From Flavobacteriaceae bacterium (GTDB lineage: Bacteria; Bacteroidota; Bacteroidia; Flavobacteriales; Flavobacteriaceae): 64,000 nt of DNA. How positions within the stretch are numbered: position 1 is the first letter of the stretch; every line of letters begins with the position of its first letter. The notes below the pieces were generated by a model that saw only the letters and a program-made list of their open reading frames with translations, was not told the DNA's origin and made no database searches. A program made the translations under genes and the position numbers. Location: positions 58,894-122,893 of the forward strand of contig CANFZM010000008.1 in NCBI GenBank assembly GCA_947451525.1, read 5' to 3'. This document shows positions 32,934 through 41,656 of this stretch, in pieces.

Positions 32934-33024
32934 TGTTTTATTTTTTTGTAAAAATACTTAAAATACAAATCCGATTTACAATTTCAAGAGGATTAATAAT
33001 TCTTAAAAACTAAATTATTAATTT

Positions 33025-33032
33025 TACTTTTG
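33025..33032 (+). promoter_or_regulatory. -7 box of the radical SAM gene
   Basis: TACTTTTG is a perfect match to TANNTTTG. It overlaps an in-frame TTG at 33030, so translation must start further downstream, at the TTG at 33048. Confidence 0.6.
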
Positions 33033-33047
33033 CAAAAACAAATTTCA

Positions 33048-35231
33048 TTGAAAGACATTCTATTAATAACGCCACCCTTCACCCAACTAAATACGCCATA
33101 TCCGGCAACGGCATATATTAAAGGGTTTTTGAAAACCAAAAACATTTCAGCTTTCCAAATGGATTTGGGAATAGAAGTGATTCTGGAATTGTTTTCTAAA
33201 AAAGGGTTAATAGATTTGTTTCAGACTTCAGGTTTCAAGTCTCAAATTTCGGATAATTCACAACGAATTTTTGCTTTAAAAGACGAATATATAAAAACAA
33301 TTGATTCGGTGATTTCTTTTTTGCAAGGAAAAAATCCGTCTATGGCGCGTCAAATATGCAGTGGAAATTTCCTTCCCGAAGCCTCTCGGTTTGCACAACT
33401 TGACGATATGGAATGGGCATTTGGTACTATGGGAATGCAAGACAAAGCCAAACATTTGGCAACTTTGTATCTCGAGGATTTATCCGATTTTATTGTAGAA
33501 TGTGTCGATGAGAACTTTGGTTTCAGTCGGTATGCCGAACGCTTGGGTAGAAGTGCCAACTCTTTTGATGAGTTGTATTTGCATTTGCAAAAAGAACCCA
33601 CCTATATTGACCGAATTACTTTAGAAATTCTAAACGAACGAGTGGCTGAAATCCAACCCAAATTGGTATGTATTTCGGTTCCGTTTCCGGGAAATTTGTA
33701 TAGTGCTTTTCGTTGTGCTCAATTTATTAAGGCTAATTTTCCGAATATAAAAATCGCTATGGGTGGCGGTTTCCCTAATACGGAACTTCGGGAATTGAAA
33801 GACGAACGTGTTTTTGAATTCTTTGATTTTATTTCTTTAGACGATGGAGAACTTCCATTAGAGTTGCTAATTTCCAATGTTCAAAATCCAAATTCCAATG
33901 AGTTCAAGAGAACTTTTATCTTGGAAAACGGAAAAGTTACTTACAAAAATAATTCCACAAAACCCGATTACAAACAAAGTGAAGTAGGTACTCCCGATTA
34001 TTCGAATTTGCTTTTGGATAAATATATTTCGGTTATTGAAATTGCCAATCCAATGCATAGTTTGTGGAGTGATGGCAGATGGAATAAACTCACTATGGCA
34101 CATGGATGTTATTGGGGAAAGTGTACCTTTTGTGATATTTCTTTAGATTACATCAAATTATACGAACCTATTGCTGCTAAAACGTTAGTAGATAGAATGG
34201 AAGAAATGATCGCGCAAACGGGCGAAAATGGATTTCATTTTGTTGATGAAGCAGCACCTCCGGCCTTAATGCGGGAGGTTGCTCTAGAAATTCTACGACG
34301 AAAATTAGTGGTTACTTGGTGGACCAACATTCGATTTGAAAAAAGTTTTACTGCCGATTTAACTGTTTTACTGAAACAATCCGGTTGTATTGCTGTTTCG
34401 GGTGGATTGGAAGTTGCTTCTGACCGACTTTTGAATTTAATTAAAAAAGGAGTTACCGTAGAGCAAGTTGCCCAAGTTACCAGAAACTTTACCGAAAGTG
34501 GGATTATGGTGCATGCCTATTTAATGTATGGCTATCCTACCCAAACGATTCAAGAGACCATCGATAGTTTGGAAATGGTGCGTCAAATGTTTGAATCAGG
34601 AATCTTACAATCTGGTTTTTGGCACCAATTTGCAATGACAGCGCACTCTCCCGTTGGAATGTTTCCCGAAGAATTTGGCGTAATTCCAGAAAAAAATAAA
34701 ATTACATTTGCCAATAACGACATTAATTTTAAAGATAAAACAGGAATTGACCACGATAAATTCAGTTTTGGATTGAAAAAATCATTGTTCAATTTTATGC
34801 ACGGAATCTGTTTGGATTATCCGCTACAAGATTGGTTTGAATTTAAAATTCCGAAAACCAAAGTGCCATCCAATTACATTTATTCCATTCTTACAGAAAT
34901 TCCCCCTTTGGGGGTTAGGGGGCTTTCAAAAATTATTTGGATAGGAGGTAAACCTTCTATTAAAACCTTTACAAAATCTAAAAAAGGGCAATCTTGGCAA
35001 ATGCTACAACTAACTTTTCAGGATAAAACGGACACTTTTGAAATAGCATTAGAAGAAGATAAAGGCAAATGGTTAGAAGAAATATTGGAATTACTTTCCG
35101 TAAATAACGAAAATTCTTACACGTTTACTGCCCTAAAAAATGATTTTGAAACAAATTTTGAAGACTTCGAATTGTTCTGGTACTCCAAGCCGGTACAACA
35201 ATTGCGGAAACATGGTTTATTAGTGCTTTAA
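33048..35231 (+). CDS. B12-binding-domain radical SAM protein
   Basis: The 727-aa protein has an N-terminal Rossmann-like region (ILLITPPFTQLNTPYPATAY; VCISVPFPGNLYSAFRCAQFI; MGGGFPNTELRE) of the cobalamin-binding type, then a radical SAM domain with cluster motif HGCYWGKCTFCD (C-x4-C-x2-C instead of the usual C-x3-C-x2-C). The reaction is unknown. The TTG at 33048 is chosen because an earlier TTG lies in the -7 box. Two intergenic repeats are embedded in frame: at 33869-33902 (VQNPNSNEF) and 34893-34927 (EIPPLGVRGLS). Confidence 0.88.
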   Translation: MKDILLITPPFTQLNTPYPATAYIKGFLKTKNISAFQMDLGIEVILELFSKKGLIDLFQTSGFKSQISDNSQRIFALKDEYIKTIDSVISFLQGKNPSMARQICSGNFLPEASRFAQLDDMEWAFGTMGMQDKAKHLATLYLEDLSDFIVECVDENFGFSRYAERLGRSANSFDELYLHLQKEPTYIDRITLEILNERVAEIQPKLVCISVPFPGNLYSAFRCAQFIKANFPNIKIAMGGGFPNTELRELKDERVFEFFDFISLDDGELPLELLISNVQNPNSNEFKRTFILENGKVTYKNNSTKPDYKQSEVGTPDYSNLLLDKYISVIEIANPMHSLWSDGRWNKLTMAHGCYWGKCTFCDISLDYIKLYEPIAAKTLVDRMEEMIAQTGENGFHFVDEAAPPALMREVALEILRRKLVVTWWTNIRFEKSFTADLTVLLKQSGCIAVSGGLEVASDRLLNLIKKGVTVEQVAQVTRNFTESGIMVHAYLMYGYPTQTIQETIDSLEMVRQMFESGILQSGFWHQFAMTAHSPVGMFPEEFGVIPEKNKITFANNDINFKDKTGIDHDKFSFGLKKSLFNFMHGICLDYPLQDWFEFKIPKTKVPSNYIYSILTEIPPLGVRGLSKIIWIGGKPSIKTFTKSKKGQSWQMLQLTFQDKTDTFEIALEEDKGKWLEEILELLSVNNENSYTFTALKNDFETNFEDFELFWYSKPVQQLRKHGLLVL
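33869..33902 (+). repeat. AATTCCAA-type repeat inside the radical SAM gene
   Basis: AATTTCCAATG and AAATTCCAATG words encode SNVQNPNSNEF without a frameshift. Similar words fill the intergenic stretch at 12087-12186. Confidence 0.6.
34893..34927 (+). repeat. CCCCCTTTGGGGGTTAGGGGG repeat in the radical SAM gene
   Basis: A CCCCC/GGGGG word of a type I know as a common intergenic repeat in Bacteroidetes genomes encodes EIPPLGVRGLS in frame. The GC content contrasts sharply with its surroundings. Confidence 0.7.
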
Positions 35232-35560
35232 ACATTTCATGATTTTTAATTTTAGCAACACTATTTTTTCGTTTAATGCATTAATTAATAAAATTTCGAA
35301 CTTATTTTTAAATTAAATTAAATTTTTTTCTTCTTTTTTTGAAGATATAATAATTAATAAAATTATAATTTTTTTTCATGTAAATGGTTGATATTTAAAT
35401 TATTGAATTTAATTTTAGTATAAAAATTAATTTAAGAAACTATTAAGAAACTTTTCTTTTTTGCAAAATCATATAGTATATATTTGCATCGATTACTAGA
35501 ATAATAAAAAAGTATTTACATGTTAATTCAAGATAAAAAAATTAACTAAATTTCTAATTC
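35232..35560. other. AT-rich intergenic region before the redox cluster
   Basis: This 329-base stretch is nearly all A and T and has no credible open frame. The only feature I see is the -7 box TATATTTG at 35479-35486, about 75 bases before the OB-fold gene. Confidence 0.6.
35479..35486 (+). promoter_or_regulatory. -7 box of the redox cluster
   Basis: TATATTTG matches TANNTTTG, about 75 bases before the ATG at 35561. It should drive the five plus-strand genes that follow. Confidence 0.55.
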
Positions 35561-35968
35561 ATGAATAAAAAATTGAAAACATTCTTAATAATTATGGGAA
35601 TTTTAATTTTAGGAGGTGTTATTGCTGGTCCTAAGATTAAAGATTATTTGGTTAATAATTTAGGAAAAAGAGATTTGCAATCTGAAGAGGCTGCTTTCAC
35701 TTTGAAAACTAAAGATATTTTGGCAGAATTTACAGCAAATGAAACTGCTGCTAACAAAAAGTATCTTGAAAAACCGGTAGTAATATCTGGTGTAATTACT
35801 TCGGTTAATGACAAAGAAGTGATTATAGATGAAGTTGTGGTTTGTGGTTTTACAACTGCCGATGCTACTTTAAAAGTAGGTCAATCTGTTAATATTAAAG
35901 GTCGTGTTATAGGTTATGACGACTTGATGGGTGGCGTAAATATGGATCAATGTTCAATAAATAAATAA
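35561..35968 (+). CDS. OB-fold (tRNA_anti-like) envelope protein
   Basis: The 135-aa protein has an N-terminal membrane anchor (FLIIMGILILGGVIAG) and an OB-fold domain (YLEKPVVISGVITSVNDKEVIID ... LKVGQSVNIKGRVIGYDDLMGGVNMDQC) of the tRNA_anti-like type. Two Cys residues (VVCGF and DQC) are present. Its role is unknown. First gene of the cluster, 11 bases before the DUF5777 gene, so it belongs to the same transcript. Confidence 0.75.
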   Translation: MNKKLKTFLIIMGILILGGVIAGPKIKDYLVNNLGKRDLQSEEAAFTLKTKDILAEFTANETAANKKYLEKPVVISGVITSVNDKEVIIDEVVVCGFTTADATLKVGQSVNIKGRVIGYDDLMGGVNMDQCSINK

Positions 35969-35979
35969 CTAAATTAAAA

Positions 35980-36849
35980 ATGAAATTACTAAAAATCACA
36001 CTTTCAGTTTTCTTTCTTTTTTGTTTTGGCTTAGCCAATGCACAAGACGATTTGATGAACGAATTAAATGCAACAAAATCGGACAAGAAAGAAATTGCTT
36101 CTGCAGCCTTTAAAGGTTTGCAAGTTGCTAATATGCAATCTACTAAACTTCCTGCCCAAGGAGAATTCTATTTTCTTGTATCGCACCGTTTTGGAGATTT
36201 AACTAATGGTGCTAACAACTTTTTTGGCTTAGATGCTGCTTATACAAAATTAGGTGGTATTTATGGAGTTACTAATTGGCTTTCTCTTGGTTTGTCTAGA
36301 CAAACTTATCAAAAAACTTACGAATTGGCTGCCAAATATAAATTGGCTAATCAAATGACAGATGGTTTCCCTGTTACTATTGTAGAATATAATACTATGG
36401 ACATTAGAAGTGATTTAAAAACCGATTTGTATCCAGATTTAAAAGCAAACGATCGTTTTGCATATACCACGCAATTAATTGTTTCTAGAAAATTAAATAA
36501 TTCATTGTCTCTTGAAGTAAATCCGATTTTCGTTCATAAAAATTTATATGATGAACTTTCCGATCAAAAAAACACCTTCTTGCTTGGTACTGGAGCAAGA
36601 TGTAAAATTTCTAAAAGATTAAGTGTTAATTTAGACTATGCAGCAAGATTGAATATGCCTGAGGCTTATGACTTTTCTTCTCACAATCCTATAACCTTAG
36701 GGTTAGATATTGAAACAGGTGGTCACGTTTTTCAATTGGTATTATCTAATAGCCAAACAATGAATGATGTTGCTTATTATACAACAGCATCAGGAATTAA
36801 AGGTGGTAAAGGAATTTTCTTCGGATTTAACATGTATAGAGTTTTTTAA
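35980..36849 (+). CDS. DUF5777-family outer-membrane beta-barrel protein
   Basis: The 289-aa protein has a signal peptide (LANAQ cleavage), then alternating aromatic strands typical of an outer-membrane barrel (GEFYFLVSHRFGDLTNG, VTNWLSLGLSRQTYQKTYELAAKYKL, GARCKISKRLSVNLDYAARLN) and the family's ending IFFGFNMYRVF. DUF5777 proteins occur next to c-type cytochrome and YceI genes in Bacteroidetes. A role as an electron conduit or porin in a redox chain is inferred. Spaced 13 bases before the cytochrome gene. Confidence 0.85.
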   Translation: MKLLKITLSVFFLFCFGLANAQDDLMNELNATKSDKKEIASAAFKGLQVANMQSTKLPAQGEFYFLVSHRFGDLTNGANNFFGLDAAYTKLGGIYGVTNWLSLGLSRQTYQKTYELAAKYKLANQMTDGFPVTIVEYNTMDIRSDLKTDLYPDLKANDRFAYTTQLIVSRKLNNSLSLEVNPIFVHKNLYDELSDQKNTFLLGTGARCKISKRLSVNLDYAARLNMPEAYDFSSHNPITLGLDIETGGHVFQLVLSNSQTMNDVAYYTTASGIKGGKGIFFGFNMYRVF

Positions 36850-36862
36850 TAAAAAAATAGAT

Positions 36863-37234
36863 ATGAAAAATATAAAATTAATTATAACAGCATTGCTAGT
36901 TGGGACCGCATTTTTTGTTTCTTGTGATTCCAGAACACAACAAGATTTAGAAGGAATTGTTTCTAATCCAACATATACAAAAAACGTTAAGCCAATCATG
37001 GATGCTAAATGTGTAGGTTGTCATTCTCAGGCTGGACAGGGAAATTATCCGGATTTAGATACCTATCAAAATGTTGTAGATGCTCAAAACGGTACAAACA
37101 GTTCTAAATTATTATGTAGTATTCAAGCAGGTGCTTGTACATCGGACAGAATGCCTAAAAGTGATGCACCATTATCTAACGGAAGTATAAATACTATTAA
37201 AAATTGGATTGATAATAATTATCCAGAAAACTAA
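36863..37234 (+). CDS. c-type cytochrome lipoprotein
   Basis: The 123-aa protein has lipobox VSC (Cys17) and one haem c motif CVGCHS near residue 48, with GNYPDLDTYQNV and RMPKSDAPLSNGSINTIKNWIDNNYP, where the Met is the likely sixth ligand. It should be an anchored periplasmic or surface electron carrier. The start is the ATG at 36863; the open frame extends 33 codons upstream inside the DUF5777 gene. Part of a five-gene run. Confidence 0.88.
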   Translation: MKNIKLIITALLVGTAFFVSCDSRTQQDLEGIVSNPTYTKNVKPIMDAKCVGCHSQAGQGNYPDLDTYQNVVDAQNGTNSSKLLCSIQAGACTSDRMPKSDAPLSNGSINTIKNWIDNNYPEN

Positions 37235-37251
37235 TCTAAAATAAAATAACT

Positions 37252-37782
37252 ATGAATAAAGTAATTGTTACCATCGTTTGCTTCATTTTCTCAACAGTTG
37301 TGTTTTCACAAAAAATGATGACTCGTTCTGGAGAAATAAAGTTTGACGCAACCGTTCCAGGAGCTATGGATCCCGTTATTGCAACTAATAACACAGTATC
37401 TTCAATCTTAGATAAAACTACAGGAGAACTTGTTGTGCAAGGTTTAGTAAAATCTTTCAAATTCAAATCGCCCTTAATGGAGGAGCATTTCAATGAAAAC
37501 TACATGGAAAGTGATAAATTTCCTAAAACTAGTTTCAAAGGAAAAGTTGTTGGATATGATGGAAAATCGGGCTCTTATGATGTAGAAGGAGATTTAACTA
37601 TTCATGGGGTTTCTAACAAAGTAAAAACTAAAATGACGGTTACTGCTGGGGCTAAAACTTCGATTGCTGGTGCATTTGTTGTAAAATTAGTTGATTACAA
37701 ATTAGATGTTCCTGCAATGGCTAAGAAAACACTTGCCGAATCTGCTAAAATTTCTATCAAATTAGAATTAGAGAATAAATAA
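37252..37782 (+). CDS. YceI-family periplasmic protein
   Basis: The 176-aa protein has a signal peptide (VVFSQ) and the YceI lipocalin-like fold (GEIKFDATVPG; FKSPLMEEHFNENYMESDKFPKTSFKGKVV; GDLTIHGVSNKVK). YceI proteins bind amphiphilic polyisoprenoids and often sit in respiratory or redox gene clusters. Here it lies 17 bases behind the cytochrome gene and 22 bases before the DUF2271 gene. Co-transcription is likely. Confidence 0.9.
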   Translation: MNKVIVTIVCFIFSTVVFSQKMMTRSGEIKFDATVPGAMDPVIATNNTVSSILDKTTGELVVQGLVKSFKFKSPLMEEHFNENYMESDKFPKTSFKGKVVGYDGKSGSYDVEGDLTIHGVSNKVKTKMTVTAGAKTSIAGAFVVKLVDYKLDVPAMAKKTLAESAKISIKLELENK

Positions 37783-37804
37783 AATATTATACTTAAAAAT
37801 TATT

Positions 37805-38623
37805 ATGAAACATTTTTTCAAACTATCACTAGTTGCATTGCTTTTATGTTTTGCTACTTCTTTAAATGCTCAGACTGCTGGAACAATGACTTTTAAATTC
37901 ACTAATCCAGTGCATACTTCTGGAAATTATGAAACTAATGGTCGTTATGCTATGGCTGTATGGATTGAAAGTTGTACAACTTGTGGAGCAGGTACAACTG
38001 CAGGAACTTCTGCTTACGTTAGAACAAGTATGCGTTACTGGGGTGGTAACACAACAGATCATTTACCTACATGGGTAACAAAATCAGGGTCTAGCACAAC
38101 TGGAGCAACAACTGGAGCTACACAAACCATTTTTACAGCAAGAACAGTTACCTGGAATGGGACTAATGCCGCAGGAACTACTTTGTTAGCAGATGGAAAT
38201 TATAGAGTGTGTATTCAAGAAACTTGGGGACATGGATCGGCTACAGTAACTAGATATTTTCCTTTTGTTAAAGGAACTGCTATTTACAATAACACTACAG
38301 ACGTTGCTAATGATACTAACTTTAATACAGTTTCTCTTAACTGGACTCCAACACTTGCTAATGATACTTTTACTAAAGGACCAGAAGTTGTTGTTTACCC
38401 AAATCCATCTAAAGGAATTTTTAATTTAGATATAAAATCTCAAATTAATAATATTACTGTAGTAAATGTTTTAGGTGCTGTTGTATATGAAGAAAATATT
38501 GACGCCAATTCAACAATTACTACTAGAAGCATTGATCTTTCTAGTTTTAATAATGGAGTTTACATTATTCATGTTTCTGATGATTCAGGGGCTACCAGTT
38601 ATGAAGTCGTATTAGATAAATAA
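37805..38623 (+). CDS. Secreted DUF2271 protein with T9SS tail and TGAT motifs
   Basis: The 272-aa protein has a signal peptide (LNAQ), a DUF2271 domain (about 22-185) and a C-terminal T9SS sorting domain (VVVYPNPSKGIFNLDI ... GVYIIHVSDDSGATSYEVVLDK). Within the domain, residues 98-108 read TTGATTGATQT. The pattern [S/T]GATx[S/T] is the site where ApbE attaches FMN to flavoproteins. The apbE gene faces it 55 bases away. I infer that Thr102 or Thr106 may carry covalent FMN; this is not shown. The terminator at 38642-38675 is shared with apbE. Confidence 0.8.
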   Translation: MKHFFKLSLVALLLCFATSLNAQTAGTMTFKFTNPVHTSGNYETNGRYAMAVWIESCTTCGAGTTAGTSAYVRTSMRYWGGNTTDHLPTWVTKSGSSTTGATTGATQTIFTARTVTWNGTNAAGTTLLADGNYRVCIQETWGHGSATVTRYFPFVKGTAIYNNTTDVANDTNFNTVSLNWTPTLANDTFTKGPEVVVYPNPSKGIFNLDIKSQINNITVVNVLGAVVYEENIDANSTITTRSIDLSSFNNGVYIIHVSDDSGATSYEVVLDK

Positions 38624-38641
38624 TACAGTTTATTTTTATGG

Positions 38642-38675
38642 AAAAAAGGCATTCTAATTTCAGAATGCCTTTTTT
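38642..38675. terminator. Bidirectional terminator of the DUF2271 and apbE genes
   Basis: AAAAAAGGCATTCT and AGAATGCCTTTTTT arms form a strong stem between convergent genes. Confidence 0.85.
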
Positions 38676-38678
38676 CGT

Positions 38679-39683
38679 TTATTTAATTTTGGAAAGTATT
38701 TTTTTAAGTTTTGGAGTTTCATAAAACTTGTAATCTCCATTGGTATCCGAATAGATTAAAAACGCTTGTAATTCTTTATGCTTTTTTAGAAACACTTTCG
38801 CTTTTTCCAATCCCATAACTAATATTCCAGTAGCGTTTGCATCAGAAGTGATACATTCTTTAGAAATAACAGAAACACTTAACAGATTATTTTTAGTAGG
38901 ATAACCAGTTTTCGGATCAATATGATGTGAATATTTAACATTATCTTCAATAGTGAATTTTCTATAGTTACCAGATGTTGCAATGGCATATCCATCTAGT
39001 TTAATAATCATTAGGTCTGGATTCTCTTGGGTTTTAGAATCAATTGGTTTTTCAATTCCGATGTTCCATTTTTCTCCATTTGGCATTAATCCTTTTACAA
39101 ATACTTCACCACCAATTTCTACTAAATAGGATGTTATTTTTTTGGAATTTAAAAAAGCAGCAATAACATCTACCGAATAGCCTTGTGCAAAAGCATTAAA
39201 ATCTAAAGAAACTCTAGGGTCTTGCTTTATTATTTTATTTCCTTTTAGTTCAATTAAATTAAACCCTACAAATTTTAAAATGCTATCTATTATTTTAGGT
39301 TCTATTTTTTCTTTTTTTCCAGGACCAAATCCCCAGGCATTTACTAATGGATAAACGGTTGGGTCAAAAGCACCATTGGTATTTTTATAGACTTCTTTGG
39401 CTTTTTTGAAACAAGTAATAAAATAATGGTCTAAAGTTACATTTTGTTGGTTGGAATTTATTCTAGATATAATAGAATTTGGGTTATATGTGGATACCGA
39501 TAAATCAAAATCGTGTAAAATACTATCTATTTCATTTTTAAAAAATCGTTCTTTTTCATCTAAATAAGTAATGTGGTAAGTAGTGCCTTGTGCAAATCCT
39601 TCAACTACCATAGGGTCTATTTGACAAAATCCCTTTATTGAAATTATAATTAGAAGGAAGGTGTATTTAAGAGTTTTTAGCAT
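38679..39683 (-). CDS. apbE: FAD:protein FMN transferase ApbE
   Basis: The 334-aa enzyme attaches FMN to Thr or Ser of target proteins using FAD. It has a signal peptide and family features: FAQGTTYHITY, SLDFNAFAQGYSVDVIA, YLVEIGGEVFVKG, SHHIDPKTGYPT and ITSDANATGILVMGLEKA. It works outside the cytoplasm. It forms an operon with the TPR gene upstream (four bases apart) and faces the DUF2271 gene, whose protein has two TGAT motifs. No FMN-binding-domain protein or NqrB/C is encoded in the window. Confidence 0.93.
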   Translation of the reverse strand: MLKTLKYTFLLIIISIKGFCQIDPMVVEGFAQGTTYHITYLDEKERFFKNEIDSILHDFDLSVSTYNPNSIISRINSNQQNVTLDHYFITCFKKAKEVYKNTNGAFDPTVYPLVNAWGFGPGKKEKIEPKIIDSILKFVGFNLIELKGNKIIKQDPRVSLDFNAFAQGYSVDVIAAFLNSKKITSYLVEIGGEVFVKGLMPNGEKWNIGIEKPIDSKTQENPDLMIIKLDGYAIATSGNYRKFTIEDNVKYSHHIDPKTGYPTKNNLLSVSVISKECITSDANATGILVMGLEKAKVFLKKHKELQAFLIYSDTNGDYKFYETPKLKKILSKIK

Positions 39684-39687
39684 GATT

Positions 39688-40902
39688 TTATTTGCAATTA
39701 ATTTTAGGATATTTTAATTTATAGATTCCGCCAAGTTGTTTGGATTTGGATATGTCTTTACAGCCTTCGCTAACTTTGGAAGTTTTTAATAATAGTTTCC
39801 CTCTTTTTAGATAATATTCGGGAAGGTATTCATTGATTTCAATGGCTTTATTAAGATTTAAAATAGCAGATTTAAAATCGTTTAATTTTTCATATTCTAA
39901 AGCAATAAAATAATAAGATTTGTCATTTTTAGAATCCAATAAAAGATACTTTCTATAATCGGAAATACTTGCTTGATGTAAGTTTAATTTTCCTTTGGCG
40001 AATGCCCTCTGGAAATAAGCAGAGGCAAATTTTGGATTTATTTTTAATGCTTCGTCAAAATTTTGAATAGCATTTTTATAATTTTTTAAATAACAATTCA
40101 GCACTCCTTTTTTATAATAAGCGCTATCGGTTTTTGTTGTGATTTCTTCTTTATTATATTTTGATAAGGCAGGTGAAATTTCTTTATAATTTCGTTTTAA
40201 ATTGCCATAATACAAATCCTCCTCTGCAGTAGAATTATAATCTATTACTTTTTCAAACTCTTTAATTGCTGCTAAATAATTCTTCTGTTGGGCTTTTATC
40301 CAACCACTGTAATAATAGGCTTTATCGCATTTTTTATCCAATAAAATTGCTTTATTACAATAATCTAATGCTAAATTATAGTTCTTATTTTGTGCTTTTA
40401 CAAGACCTATGTCGGCATAAACCTTATAATTATCTTCTCTTTTTTTTATTGCAGATTCAAAATCCTCCAACGCAATAGAATTTTTTTGTAAGGCAAATTC
40501 TTGAATTCCTTTAAAATAATAAGCATCCGAATTGTTAGGCTCATACTTAATTGCCTTTATATAGTCGGCTATTGCTCCTTTTCTGTCTTTAATCTTTTCT
40601 TTAGCCATAGCCCTAAAAAAATAACTGTCTGCAAAAGTTGAATCGATTGTAATTTGAATAGAATAATCGGCAATAGCACCAGTATAATCTTTCAATATAT
40701 CCCTTATAAGCCCTCTGTCATTATAGGCTGCCGAATCTTTAGGATTTAGAGCAATTAATTTGCCTAAACATTCAATAGATCCCTTAAAATCATTAATGTA
40801 AAATTTCTGTAAAGTGCATTCCCGCAATTCTTCCTCGGTAGTTTGACCAAAAAATTTTATACTACAGAAAAGTATAATAAATAAGTTAATTAGTTTTTTC
40901 AT
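39688..40902 (-). CDS. Secreted tetratricopeptide-repeat protein
   Basis: The 404-aa protein has a signal peptide (KFFGQ) and about ten TPR units from residue 30 on (AYNDRGLIRDILKDYTGAIADY, SDAYYFKGIQEFALQKNSIALEDF, ASAYFQRAFAKGKLNLHQASISDY). TPR proteins mediate protein contacts in the periplasm. It is the first gene of an operon with apbE, four bases apart, so a scaffold role near the flavinylation machinery is possible. No catalytic motif is visible. Confidence 0.85.
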   Translation of the reverse strand: MKKLINLFIILFCSIKFFGQTTEEELRECTLQKFYINDFKGSIECLGKLIALNPKDSAAYNDRGLIRDILKDYTGAIADYSIQITIDSTFADSYFFRAMAKEKIKDRKGAIADYIKAIKYEPNNSDAYYFKGIQEFALQKNSIALEDFESAIKKREDNYKVYADIGLVKAQNKNYNLALDYCNKAILLDKKCDKAYYYSGWIKAQQKNYLAAIKEFEKVIDYNSTAEEDLYYGNLKRNYKEISPALSKYNKEEITTKTDSAYYKKGVLNCYLKNYKNAIQNFDEALKINPKFASAYFQRAFAKGKLNLHQASISDYRKYLLLDSKNDKSYYFIALEYEKLNDFKSAILNLNKAIEINEYLPEYYLKRGKLLLKTSKVSEGCKDISKSKQLGGIYKLKYPKINCK

Positions 40903-41047
40903 TTAATATTAAAGGGGATTTTAATTACAAAAATAAATCATTTTACTTATTTACCCTTTTAATATCTACTTAAATTATTTTCGCGTTTAGCTATACCAAT
41001 TAAGCAAATTACTGACAATTATCAGTTACGAAAACGTTTTCTTTTGC

Positions 41048-41055
41048 TAATTTTG
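41048..41055 (+). promoter_or_regulatory. -7 box of the acyl-CoA carboxylase operon
   Basis: TAATTTTG matches TANNTTTG, 22 bases before the ATG at 41078. Confidence 0.55.
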
Positions 41056-41077
41056 TAATAAATTAAATATATTATTT

Positions 41078-41563
41078 ATGAGTAATTCGTATAAGCTTTC
41101 GGTTAATCACGCAGCTACTTTTGATTTTACCGAAAATGATTTAGAAAATCTAGATGCTGTAGGAGTAGGAAATGAAAATTTTCACGTACTAAAAAACAGT
41201 ATTCCGTATAAAGCAGAGATTGTTTCTGCCGATTTTCTAGCTAAAAAATATACCGTAAAAGTCAATAACAACACTTATGAAGTTGCAATTTCTAATCCTT
41301 TAGATTTATTAATCAAAAGTATGGGAATTGAACGTGGTAGAACCAAAGTGGTTAACGCTATTAAAGCACCTATGCCAGGATTGATTCTTGAAATTAGTGT
41401 TTCTGTTGGTCAAGAGGTTAAAGAAAATGATCCTTTATTAATTTTAGAAGCGATGAAAATGGAAAACAGTTTCCTTTCTCCTCGTGATGGAATCATAAAA
41501 TCTATTGCTGTTGTCATTGGTAATGCAGTAGATAAAGGACAGTTGTTGATAGAATTTGAATAG
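41078..41563 (+). CDS. Biotin carboxyl carrier subunit
   Basis: The 161-aa protein has a C-terminal biotinyl domain with the biotinylated Lys in EAMKMEN (near 130) and the IKAPMPGLILEISVSVGQEVKENDP hairpin. The N-terminal 80 residues (LDAVGVGNENFHVLKNSIPYKAEIV) are of the type seen in propionyl/acyl-CoA carboxylase carrier subunits of Bacteroidetes. It starts the three-gene operon with biotin carboxylase and carboxyltransferase. Confidence 0.88.
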   Translation: MSNSYKLSVNHAATFDFTENDLENLDAVGVGNENFHVLKNSIPYKAEIVSADFLAKKYTVKVNNNTYEVAISNPLDLLIKSMGIERGRTKVVNAIKAPMPGLILEISVSVGQEVKENDPLLILEAMKMENSFLSPRDGIIKSIAVVIGNAVDKGQLLIEFE

Positions 41564-41566
41564 AAA

Positions 41567-41650
41567 ATAAGTTTCAAGCTTAACAATATTAAACTTGAAA
41601 CCTGAAACCTGAAACAAAAATTTAATACACGAGATTGCTTCGTGCCTCGC
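41567..41650 (+). repeat. Intergenic repeats between carrier and biotin carboxylase genes
   Basis: GTTTCAAGCTT and AACTTGAAACCTGAAACCTG words form a short inverted repeat. A copy of the GAGATTGCTTCGTGCCTCGC repeat follows at 41630-41650. It adds a false extension to the downstream frame. Confidence 0.65.
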
Positions 41651-41656
41651 AAAAAC

